From the NCBI GenBank assembly GCA_947069175.1, contig CAMTDV010000018.1, forward strand, positions 45,520,869 to 45,584,868: a stretch of DNA of 64,000 bases. The letters run 5' to 3'. The stretch comes from Scalesia atractyloides. Its lineage: Eukaryota > Streptophyta > Magnoliopsida > Asterales > Asteraceae. The notes below the pieces were generated by a model. That model did not search any database, was not told the origin of the DNA, and saw only the letters and a program-made list of their open reading frames with translations. Positions 1 to 10,788 of the stretch are shown piece by piece (within the stretch, counting starts at the first letter, position 1; every line of letters starts with the position of its first letter). The translations under genes were made by a program, and so were the position numbers.

Positions 1-2690
1 AACCAAGAAAGAACTTCATTTCGCCCATCGAGGAAATTTCGAACATCTTTTTCATGATTCCCTCAAACTCTTTGTAGAGACTATCATTTGTAGATCCAAA
101 GATGATGTCGTCAACGTAGATTTGACCTATAATCAGATGGCCATCAACTTCTCTGGTGAAAAGAGTACTATCCACAGTTCCTCTGATAAAGCCGATTCCG
201 ACAAGATGTTGTGATAACGTCGCGTACCAAGCTCTCGGGGCTTGGTGTAGACCATAAAGAGCTTTATCCAGTAGGTACGCTTTCTTCTTGTTGAGTGGAT
301 CGACAAACCCCTGTGGTTGTCCAACGTACACCTTCTCGTGTAATTTGCCATACAGAAAAGCCGATTTGACATCCAATTGATAGACCTTAAATCCTTTCCA
401 TGATGCAAAAGCTAGAAAAATTCGAATAGATTCCAATCGAGCTACTGGTGCATAGACTTCCGTGTCTATCCCTTCCTGCTGATGAAATCCCTTGAAAACA
501 AGCCTAGCTTTGTTACGAACAATAACTCCTCTATCATCACGTTTACACTTAAAGATCCATTTTGTATCAATCGCTTTCTGATTTTCTGGTAGGTTTTCAA
601 GCTTCCACACACCCAACTTCTCAAACTGCAATAATTCTTCTTGCATTGCTTGTACCTTGTTTTCATCTGCTAAAGCTTCATTAACTGTCTTAGATTCAAT
701 CTGAGAGATGAAACATGAATAGAAACAATAGTTCTGGGTTGTAGCAACGCATGTATAGAAACAACTGAGTGCTTTATTAATTCGCCCTCGAGTTCTAACA
801 CCAGTTTGAAGTTCTCCAATAATATTTGTTGACGGATGATAAGAATATGACCGCGACAATTCTTCACTTGGAACATCTACTGAGTTTTGCTGATTCGTGA
901 TGTTGAGATCAACAACCAATTCAATGTTTGGAGATCTTGACGAAGCTTCATTTCTGGTGTTCGGGACTGCAGATTGATTAGAAGACTTGTTATCTGCTCC
1001 ACTTCTTCATCTGAAGAAGATGATTCCCCATCAGCATCAAATGTTGGTGCTTCATCTGAATCAGAATCTTGATTCTGAGGTATACTGGGCTCCGTTGTTG
1101 TATTCACTGGTTCAGTAGTGGCATTTGTTGGAAGAGTAGTAGGTGTTGATAATGTTTCAGAAACATTTTTAGCTGGAACACTACTATTGTTTGAACTTGC
1201 CCCAGAAGAAGATGGATCCAACGTGGTTGATTAACCACAATTGGTCGAACAATTTGCTCTTGATTCGCTGACTGGTGAAGATAATATAACGCTGCAACTT
1301 CTTCATCAGTTGGTTCTTTGGGCAAGTTAAATGACTTCCAAAGGTCTTGATAGTTAAACAGCCACGCGTCACCTTTCCTTTGAATAGGATTTATGTAGTT
1401 GAAACAATCCACGTGCTGTGCTTCAATAACCTTTCGCAATGAAGGAACATATACTCTTCTCAACGGACTCGCATATCCGACAAAGAAACGTTCGAGAGAT
1501 TTAGCTCCGAATTTGCCATCTTGGTCTATTACGGTACATGGAGCACCGAATGGTTCTAAGAACTTCAAATTTGGCTTCCGTCGGTTTACCATCTCAAAAA
1601 CACGTTTTCTTTGTTGGTTTGACAGTGAGAACCCTGTTTAGCGTGTAGCAAGCCGCAACAACTGCTTCACTCCAGAAGCTGATAGGAAGTTTAGAATCTG
1701 CAAGCATGGTTCTCGCAGTTTCAATCAAAGTTCGGTTCTTCCATTCAGCAACTCCATTTTGCTGTGGAGTATAGGGAGCACTAAACTCGTGCAGAATCCC
1801 TTTTGCGTTGCAGAATTCCTTCATTTTGTTATTCTTAAACTCTGTGCCATTGTCACTTCTAATGCGTCTGACCGGCAGATGATAAATGTTCTCGAGTTTC
1901 TTGAATAGAATAACCAAGTTCTCGAACGTTTCGTCTTCTGATTCTTGAAAGAATACCCACGAATATCTCGAATAGTCATCTGTCACAACCAAGCAATATA
2001 AGTCTCCTGATATGCTTCGAACATTTACAGGACCAATAAATAAATCCACGTGGAGACGTTCTAATGGCAGCTTGATTGAGTTTAGAATTTTCTTTGGATG
2101 TGATTTCTTGATCTGCTTTCCCTTCTTGCATTTCAAGCAATGATCAGACATCTGAAAATTCGAATATTAACGACTTCTACAAGATCGTTATGAACCAGGA
2201 AATTCATTTTTCGCAAATGAATATGCCCCATCTTACGATGCCAAAGAATAGAATCCTTTTCAGTAGCCTTTGTTACAAAACATTGTGCTGATGATGATGA
2301 AGTGGTAGCGACACCCATATCAAGAACATATAAATCATTCTCTCGCAGTGCTTGCATCAGAATCCACTCATCTGGTATTTTGAATCCTGGCTTCAAGATA
2401 ATACACTCTTTATCATTGAAATGGACTGTAAATTTCTTGTCACAGATCTGCGATATACTCAGAAGATTGTTCTCAAGTTCTGCAATATAGTTCACGCGAT
2501 CAAATGAAACTACGCCATTGGATAGTTTTTCCTCAGCGACTATCCTTCCACCTTGATTTCTTGCAAATCCAACATATCCACCATTGATAGCTTTAATGTC
2601 GAATAGCAATGCTTTTATTCCCGTCATATGCCTGGATGCTCCACTATCCAAAATCCACTTTGAAAGTACGGATCTTTGGAGCCCCTGCAA
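1..2690 (-). pseudogene. pol: E1 pol (protease, integrase, N-terminal and central reverse transcriptase), broken
   Basis: Sense runs from 2690 down to 1. The aspartic protease signature WILDSGASRHMTG lies near 2600-2660. The GAG-pre-integrase and zinc region (LWHRKMGHIHL, then CLKCKKGKQ) spans about 2110-2260. The integrase core shows its three acidic residues in DLF, RSDNGTEF and NGVAEWKNR (about 1740-2060); the usual NGVAERKNR is changed from R to W. One extra residue sits in DLFIGPV. Reverse transcriptase runs from about 690 to the edge, and the YVDD motif is readable near 105-125. The frame changes several times (near 2150, 1600, 1200, 880 and 670), so no polyprotein can be made. The frame opens at TTG-CAG-GGG beside a probable splice acceptor, with no ATG start, as in the other copies. 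Confidence 0.9.
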
Positions 2691-2700
2691 AATTCAGAAA

Positions 2701-5700
2701 TTAGGTGAAAAGCTCTACCCAAGCCTTCTTGGTCTTGGGTTTTACTGGATAACCATCATCAAAAGCATATTCAAACTCATTAACATCATCCAAATCAAAT
2801 TCATCATCTGTTTCAACAATGTTAATGTTTGAAAATCTCACTTTTTTCTTATCTTTTACAGATTTGACATTATCGATCTTGGTTTCTATTTTAATTTCTT
2901 TCACATTCTCACTAGTCTTCACCTGCTCAGACTTAGTGATTTCAGACTTAGATTCTTTTGTGTTGTCAGTCTTTACTAGCTCAGACTTATCAACACCAGA
3001 TGTTGTTGACTTTTTCTTGGCAATCCAGGTTTGAGATTTGATATTAGCCTTTTTGATGTAAAACTTGTTTTCATTAGACCTAGAAGTTTCACCTTTTTCG
3101 AAAATGGAATTTTCAAAAATCTTTTCAGACTTTGGTTTAACTTCTGGTTTTGATTCATTTAGTTTCAAAATCTTTACAGGTTTTACAAACGCTGGTTGCT
3201 TTGGTTTAACAACATTTGAATCTTCTTTTCTTTGAAATAAGCCGGTTTTGATTTCGGACAATGTCGTGCCATATGACCAATTTCATTGCACTTGAAACAT
3301 ATCCGATTTTCAAGTGGATGTCCTTTAACAGGTGGTTTTACCCTACTAGAAGTTATGGCACCACTTCTAACCTTGGCTTTATCTCGAATTTCTTTATCCT
3401 TCTTGAACTCATCATTTGACTGTTTACCAATCAAATTCTCTTCATGAACTGTACTTGTCCCATATACAAACTTCATGTTTTTGTTTTTATATTCATGAAT
3501 TGGTGACGGATTTTTTACAGATTCATCTGTTTCTTCTTCTAAACCAAACCCCGCTCCGGATGATCACCACCATTTCTTTGGTAATTGTTTCTTTTAGGTT
3601 TGGAATAGAATTTTCGTTCATTGATTACCAATTCTTCTGATGTGACTTCCACGAGTTTAAAGAATTTGTCAAGCAATTCTTCCTTCACATTCTGAATCGG
3701 GAAGCTATCATCAAAGTGTAGTCTATCCGAATCCTTAATTTTGTACATTACAATATTAGGATCATCACTTTGACCATCCTCTGACGACTTATCGTCATTT
3801 TCAGATTGTGAATCTGAATTCTTCGAACTTGAGTCAGCGCTTTTGAAGCTACCTTCATCAGAATCACGTAAAACCTTTTCAAATACTTTGTTAACCACAG
3901 CGTTGTTATCATCATCAGATTTAGCATAGACTATATCAATGTTCTCTGCCAACTCGTCTTTCTTTTCAGAAAGTAATTCAACATTGAGTGCCTTGTCCAT
4001 CCCGTCTGCAGTTTTAACACAATATTTCTCGCAAAGGGGTAGAGGAACATTTCTATATTCTTTGCCCGCTTTCTTTTTAGGTTTTTCTTTCGTTGAGATT
4101 GTTGGAAGAACGTGACCGATAACATACGCATTGGTGGTATAACTTCTTAACAATTGTCGAACTCTTTCAGTCTCAATTGTCATATCTTGAAGTTGTTGTT
4201 TGATTTCAGCAATGGTGTTGATATAAATGTTAATTGCTCTTTGTTTATCCATTACTGTTCCACTCAACATTCTTATATTATCATGTTGTTCGAGGTTATT
4301 TCTGTCGAGTCTGCCATAATCATTTTTCATTTTGTCATACACTTCTTTCATTGTGCGATAATCATATTTTAACAAATCGTTATGCATATTGTTTTCAGCG
4401 ATGATCTTTGATTTTTCGGCACATTCGACACAAGGTTCAGTACATTTTGTACAAGGTTTCTCAACCTCTACAAATTGTACTTTGACAACTTCTTTCTCGA
4501 TAACCTTTACCTCTGGACCTACCTTGGTTAGATTCGCCATTAAAGCTTTATCTGCCTTGTCCTTGAGGTCTTCGACTTTCATTTCTTTAATGACATCAAT
4601 GATCACTTCATCAATTTTTTGCTCCTCAACCACTTGTTCTTTCATGCTTCCATCAAAGTGACCTGCAAAACTATCACAAGAATTAGAGGATAAAATTCCT
4701 TGTTTCTGCATATGGATATATTCCTCTTCTTCCCGCTGTTGATGCAAGTATTGTTCCAGAATAGCTTGTGCGAAAACTGCTGCTTTAGCTGCTACCGCTG
4801 CTTCCTCTGCAGAATTATCTTCAACTATCTCCGCCATCAAAGCAACTCCGGTCTTTTTCCCAATGTAAGAATTCCAATCAAAACCGTCATCTTCTGTGGA
4901 TGCAACCATGGCTTTCTCCGTGGTACTACCATTTGGTTTTTCTTGAATCTCAACTTGAGTTTTCTTTGGAAAAGGTTTATATTGAAGTGCCCTCTTGTAA
5001 TATTCATTCCCTCCTCCGAAAGGACGTTGATTTCCGGTTTCCTCGGTGTTCTTACACTCTCTTTTAAAATGTCCCTTCTGTCGACATTTAAAGCATGTGA
5101 CTTTGGATTTGTCAAAACCCAATTTGTTGATGGAGTTTCCTATGTCACGGCCTGTGAGTGCAACGAACTTTGTCACTCTGCTGATGATCGAAGCTAAGGA
5201 CCATTTGATGTCCATTAGTTCGAGTTCTTCCTCGTCTACCTTATCATAATCTTCTGCGGTCATCTCGGGATTTCCGATTTTACCGGCAACAAGACATTCA
5301 TAAGACTCTAAGACGGTAGCAAGTAGTGACATATGTTGTTTGCAACTTCTTCTGAAACAACATTGTTCAAATTCACTGCGATGTTGCATTTGTAAACATT
5401 CGGATCAGAACTTTGCTGTTGGTTCTGATTTGCTTGACTTTGAAATGTTGAACTTGAACCAGTGCTTGACTAAGAACTTTGTGGACTTTGGTCATACTGA
5501 GGCTGTGAATGATTCTGGTTCTTTGGAGAAGCATTCATGTTTGCACTAAAAGCAGTTCCAATTTTTCAACTCGAAATGTTATCTTGCATTCCGGTTTTGT
5601 AGTACAAACCGATGTCTTAAACAACATTAGCATTCTTTGACTTCGCTATCTTCAAAAGCTCCATTTTGTGGCCTTCGAGTTTATCGATAAAGGTTGACAA

Positions 5701-6314
5701 ACTTGAAGAAATCCCACTTATCACTATTCTTCAGAATCATCAAATACGTAGTTCATTCACCCTCTGGTAGTGCGTCAGCAAGTTTGTCGATTTATTCTTG
5801 TTCCGTCTTCTCAAGACCGTGTCTTCGCATTTGCACTTTAAGATGACAGAAACGCTCAATCATTTGCTTAATGGTCTCATTCTTTAGCATGCTAAAGATA
5901 TCAAACTCTTTCAGAATTAGAGCTTTCTTGCTTTTGATCATTTCAGCACTGCCTTGGTATTTCTTCTGTAACGACAACCAAAGCTCTCTTGCTGTAGTAT
6001 ACTCTCGTAGCAAGATCAGGATATCTTCTTTGACAGACTATTGGATTAGACTGATCATCTTTTTCTCGGCGATATATTCGTCTCTCTGAGCTGTCGAGTA
6101 GTTGTACTTCTCAAGAACTTGTTGATGTTCATCTACCGGAACAGTGTAGCCTCTTTCGATTGACACCCAGCCAGCAAAGTGCATGGCTTGAATCCAATAG
6201 GTAAACTTCTCTTTCCATGCTCATCAGCTTGGGCGGTTTGACTGTCGTTCCCATTTCGTTATCAAGATTGACTTGATTAATCACGTTGGCATTTGACGAA
6301 CTAGCTCCGGACAT
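2701..6314 (-). pseudogene. gag: E1 gag, very long, two zinc knuckles, broken
   Basis: Sense runs from an ATG at 6314 (MSGASSSNAN) to TAA at 2701-2703. Comparison with E3 suggests the ancestral start was a little upstream (ATGGATGACC, MDDxLRAFMSG), now mutated here. The N-terminal part carries the copia gag (UBN2-like) block with ELWLSLQKKYQGS and MIERFCHLKVQMRR (about 5790-6010). Then come a first CCHC knuckle CFKCRQKGHFKREC (about 5050-5100), an Ala/Glu/Gln-rich stretch, a CTKCTEPCVEC four-cysteine motif (about 4400-4450), a coiled-coil-like stretch, an acidic Ser/Asp region, and a second knuckle CFKCNEIGHMARHC (near 3250-3300). The tail is Lys-rich and ends in KKAWVELFT. The longest surviving frame is 3539-5389 (616 codons). 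At about 1,200 codons this is far longer than a usual copia gag. Confidence 0.88.
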
Positions 6315-6397
6315 AAAAGCTCTTAGTTGGTCTTCCCTTGTGAATCACGAAACGTGTACGTTGAAAATTTTTCAAAAACTTTGAAAATGATTAGTCC

Positions 6398-6771
6398 TAC
6401 TACAAGTTCGGTCAAACTTGTAGTAACAAATGAAGAATTATCTGATCTTCTAACAAGTTCGGTCGAACTTGTTAGATCTACTTTGAAAAATTTTGTTTAT
6501 CTTCGGTCGAACTTATAATATCAATCCCATAGATCTTCGAGCGAACTTGTCACCACAATTTTGATGAAATACAAGAAAGTTCGGGCGAACTTACTTAACA
6601 TTTTCTTGATTTTACACAAGTTCGGTCGAACTTGATGTAAAATTAATGAAAATTCAGTATCTTCGAGCGAACTTGACTTAGAATTTCTTCAAAAATCACC
6701 TAAGTTTGGGCGAACTTACTAAAAAATCACTTGAAAAGTGATGTTTTAGGGCAAGTTCGGCCGAACATGGC
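6398..6771. repeat. Array of nine palindromes in the E1 5' leader
   Basis: Nine copies of the 16-bp core AAGTTCG-NN-CGAACTT, exact or degenerate, have centres near 6411, 6462, 6506, 6540, 6584, 6625, 6666, 6709 and 6760. Spacings are 51, 44, 34, 44, 41, 41, 43 and 51. The best is 6449-6476, with perfect 13-nt arms TCTAACAAGTTCG around GT. At 6398-6425 the arms start TACTACAAGTT instead, and there is one mismatch. The array lies between the primer-binding site and gag, so it would be in the untranslated leader of the element RNA. Confidence 0.9.
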
Positions 6772-6981
6772 AAATAAGTTCGTTCCTGAGGATTTTCAAA
6801 AACATGGTTTTTTCAAAATTTCGACACGAATTCGGTTGAATTTAGCCTCACATGATATATTCAAATTTCTAAAGATTTTGACCATGAATTCTTCATTTTG
6901 TGATCAAAAGTTAAGAAAAAAGAAGAATGGAGTAGAAATAGAAGTGTTCTTGTCTTGATACTATCAAATCAGGCTGTTCTA

Positions 6982-6993
6982 GCTCTGATACCA
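6982..6993 (-). other. E1 primer-binding site
   Basis: The minus strand reads TGGTATCAGAGC, two bases inside the 5' LTR. This is the classic copia sequence complementary to the 3' end of initiator tRNA-Met, where minus-strand DNA synthesis starts. Confidence 0.95.
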
Positions 6994-6995
6994 CT

Positions 6996-7395
6996 TGTAG
7001 GACCAATCCTCGATGCTTAGGAACCTAAATTTGATATCTAACGTCCATAATAGCGGAAATATACGTCGTGTTTACCAATAGACAAGAATTAATCAGTTAA
7101 TCGTCAGTTTTATTGATTAAACATTGAGATTATAGACTGACAGAGCTTCACCTCTGAGATGCCAAAGTTACAAATGAGACACTCAAGCTAGGTATTTATA
7201 GCATTACAAGTTCGGCCCAAGTAGTCACAAGTTCGCCCGAACTTGCCTATGCAAGTTCGGACAAACATGCATACTTTACATGCATATGGGCGAACTTGGC
7301 AACAACTTTTCATAAATACTTCATAACCTAGCCTATTCAGCTCTATACAATACAGACTCGATACAAGACTAAGACATAAACATTATGCACCAACA
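6996..7395 (-). repeat. E1 5' LTR (400 bp)
   Basis: On the minus strand it starts TGTTGGTGCATAATG and ends GGTCCTACA, giving the usual TG...CA ends. The probable TATA box is TATAAATA on the minus strand (plus 7193-7200). Palindromes lie immediately upstream of it, including a perfect CAAGTTCGCCCGAACTTG at 7228-7245. It matches the LTRs at 31305, 38963 and 52527 closely. Confidence 0.93.
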
Positions 7396-10387
7396 TTTCG
7401 GTTGTCCCGTACAAATGTAACACGTGTCATGAATGAATAAAAGGCCGTATTTGATTATTTATGATGTTTTTATATGGTATTTGATGTGTTGGTAAATGCA
7501 AAGTTTGAAAAAAATTACGTTGGCAATATTAAGATAAACGCTTATCGCGTAACGGTTAAAATGCGAAAACGAACGTCGGTGACCGCCAGATAATGTTAAA
7601 TCCCAAAAATAGTCCGTTATGAGTTAAATAATATATTTAATCATAATCATGAGGAAAAATTATTTAAAACGCTAAGAAACTCTATTTTTCGAGTTTAAGC
7701 GCGTACTGCGCTATACTGGGCGTATCTGACAAAATATTGTCAACCCAGCCAGTTCAGGGCAACCAATAATTATTATAGTAATAATTTGACAAGTTTATTT
7801 TTATAGAATGTTAAAATAAATTAAAATTCTTAAAATCTTTATTTTGTGAATTTTAAGCGCGTACTGCGCAACATAGCGCGCATACTGCCAAATACCGACA
7901 ACGTAGCCGGACTAGGCAAATAAAATATTGATTAGTAATATTTTAGTGAGTTTATTTTTATAGAGCGATAAAAATAAATTTAAACGCGTTAAAACGCAGT
8001 TAAAATGCTAGATAAAACACCCGGTATCCAGTAAAATACTAGTTTTTAGCCTACATATAATATATATATGTATGTATACGAGTATATATGTGTGTATGGA
8101 GGGAGGTGGCAGCTATGGAGGAGTTCTTACACTATCTCTCTTACACTTGTTAACCTTGGAAACACAAAGTAATGATTATGTCTCACCATATCTTCTAAAA
8201 ATCTTCCAAATCCAAGAATAAAGATCACAACACAAATCTCACTCTCTCTCTTGCATATATCGGCCGAAACACAAACATACACACACACTAAAATTCAAAC
8301 TTTGAAGATTTGAAGATCCATGTCCATTTCACGCTAATTTCAAGTTAGTTTGATAATCCAAGAGAGTTTTTAAGGTGATTTTAAGAAGGTGCAAGCTCCA
8401 TATCATCAAAATTTATCAAAAACCCACCAAAATCTTGAAAGGTATAAACTTATTTTTAAAATCGTATTCTTGATTCTTGGTGATGATAATGATGTCGGAA
8501 GGTTTCTCTTGTTCTTGGAATTAATCACTAACTTAAAAACAATAACAAGTGGGTTTTCAAGTAAAATGAAAATGGATAAGTGTATGTATGTATGTAGGCT
8601 CGTATGTATGTATATGTATATATACATATGAGATTTTGAGATTTGATATTTGATTTGATCTTGCATGATAAGATGTTGATATGTGATTGAATGTGTGATC
8701 TTGGAAGGTTCTAAAAAGGGTTTTCATAAAGTTCATATGATTAAAGTATGAACATGAAAAGTTGAGTTTTCGAATAATGTATACATATATATGTGTAGCC
8801 GTGTATATGTGTATATATGTATGCATACACATGAAATTTGTTTGTTAATTCATAAAAGCATGAGAATGTTACATGCATTAATGCTATGAATGATTTGATG
8901 ATGATTATATGAACATGAAATAAATGTATGTCTAGATGCATATGAGTACATGCATGTTGATGATATTATGACATGAGTGCATTAAGTGCTTGTACTTAGG
9001 CATGCATGATGATTAGTGGTCATGAAATAATGAACAACGTGTGTTTAGATAAAAATAAGTTTTGATCAGATTATAAAGCATAAAAATAATGTTATTTGAA
9101 GTGTAAAATGGTATGGAACTTTGACATAAAGTTTACTAGCTTTGCATGTTGTACTATGTGCTTAAAAGTATTGTAAAATACATGAAATCGCATGATTTAT
9201 GTGCCTTACGCAAAACTGCACTAATCTGGTTATAACCATCGTTTTATTCAGTATATAACATGTATTGTGTTAAAATATGAAGTCGTTTCGAGTTCGGATG
9301 GTTATGGTAACGTTTGACGCAAAACTATGCGGTAAAAACGGTAAAAATCGCCTTTTAAAAGGGTTTTTATGAAACTGTTTTAAATCAGTAAATACTGATA
9401 TTTTTTGTATAAATATAATATATTTAGTTTATTTGGTGTTTGGTTAGTCATACGTGACTTTCGGCACCTGAAAACGTTACCGAATCACTAAAATACGCAT
9501 TTTTCAACATACACTAGAATGGATTGTCATGGGTGAACCTTATGTGTTTAAATGTGTTTTGTGATTTAAATATGTGTATATGATAATATGTTAAGTGATG
9601 ACATGATAGCGGAAATTAAGACTATGCATGTACGCCTGTATGTTTAAAATGGTAGAATCGGTGAAATCGCGTTAAAATGTATAACTTATTTGTCGAGCAT
9701 GAAAATTGATACATAGGTTAACTTAGTGTGTTATTTCATGTATACATGCTTTAAAAATGATAAAGTGAATAAGTTAATGAGTTTTCGCGTGTTATGAAAT
9801 TGTGAATACGTGCATGTTTATGTATATATATTACGACACGCAAATCGTAGATATATAGTATTTATAAACGGGAGTGTAACGGATAAAACATTAAGGTCAC
9901 CAATAAAATCGTTCAAGTCGCAAAAATCTTAAAATATATATATATATATGAACTCATATATATATTAATATGCCAACATAATTAAAAATAATAACTTTTT
10001 GAGAAAATCTCAAAGTTATGTGAAAATTCTAAGTATTGAAGAAACTTAGAAATTTTATAATATATTGATCATTAAATCGTGCCTACGTATCTTAGGACGA
10101 GTAGAATTCAAGTTTAGGGATTGCTATATTTAATATACGCACCCAAAGGTGAGTGTCACTAAACCCCTCTTTTTACTGTTTTAGTATATGTTTTGGGGGA
10201 AGAACACGCCTTAAAAGGATAAGTATACGTTTTCGTATAAAATATGCCTTTGATTAAACTATAAATATATTTTCGTGGAAAATATGATTTGGAAATTATG
10301 TAATATGTATTTGGAGAAAAACATGGTTTTGGATATAAATATGTTTCGAGGATGAAACGGGGATTTTATGAATGTGGAGAGCAGGGA
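7396..10387 (+). repeat. Remnant of a Ty3 chromovirus-like LTR, no genes
   Basis: About 3 kb without a convincing ORF lies between the ends of E1 and E2. Near 10138-10200 it has a segment (acgcacccaaaggtgagtg, a short T-rich run, then gttttggggg and a cac) laid out like the segment near 62950-63020 in the E8 LTR (acgcacccaatgtgagtg ... gttttggggtg). It therefore looks like part of a related long LTR on the plus strand. It also holds a 158-bp tandem repeat (7697 on) and TATG/TA-rich simple repeats near 8045-8100, 8580-8632 and 8770-8830. Short ORFs near the simple repeats are low complexity and not believed. Confidence 0.5.
7697..7990 (+). repeat. Two diverged tandem units, about 158-bp period
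   Basis: Both units start aagcgcgtactgcgc (7697 and 7855). They continue through a CpG-rich segment, then an AATATT-rich segment, then gtttatttttatag and an aaataaatt tail. The second unit is slightly shorter and clearly diverged. Confidence 0.7.
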
Positions 10388-10788
10388 TGTAGGACCGATC
10401 TTGATAGCATAGGAACCTAGATTTGATATCTAATGTCCATAATAGCGGAAATATTATAACACGATTACCAAATAACAAGAATTAATCAGTTAAACGTCAA
10501 TTTTATTGATAAACTTCAAATCTCCAGTTTGACAGAGCTTCGCTACTCAGAGCACCAAAAGTTACAAATGATTGAAACAAGCTAGCTATATATAGGCATG
10601 CAAGTTCGCTGGTGAGCAAGTGAGTTCGGGCGAACTTGACATAGTCAAGTTCAGCCGAACTTGACATCACAAAACCATCTCAAGCGAACTTGACATCCAA
10701 ACACATAAATACTTGATTTTGCTAGCCTATATACATCTAATCTATACAGACTCGATATAAGACTAAGACATAGAAATCTGCACCAACA
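10388..10788 (-). repeat. E2 3' LTR (401 bp)
   Basis: The minus strand starts TGTTGGTGCAGATTTC and ends ATCGGTCCTACA. It carries palindromes with one mismatch (10644-10665, arms GTCAAGTTC / GAACTTGAC) upstream of a TATATA on the minus strand (10577-10583). The polypurine tract lies directly outside its inner edge, which fixes the orientation. Confidence 0.93.

Larger units (their letters stand above)
1..7395 (-). mobile_element. Ty1/copia element E1, partial (left end outside window)
   Basis: Read on the minus strand, the order is 5' LTR (6996-7395), primer-binding site, a leader with palindromes, a long gag, then protease, integrase and reverse transcriptase running off the window at position 1. 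Protease before integrase before reverse transcriptase is the copia order. The IYVDDIIFGST reverse-transcriptase motif and the oversized gag resemble the SIRE/Maximus lineage from memory, not from a search. The 3' LTR, and any RNase H or third ORF, lie outside the window. It is closely related to E5 and E6 (subfamily B). Confidence 0.93.

Noticed and set aside
8389..8941. Short ORFs near 8400-8940
   Set aside because: They lie over TATG/TA simple repeats, are low complexity (Tyr/Ile/His-rich) and overlap on both strands.
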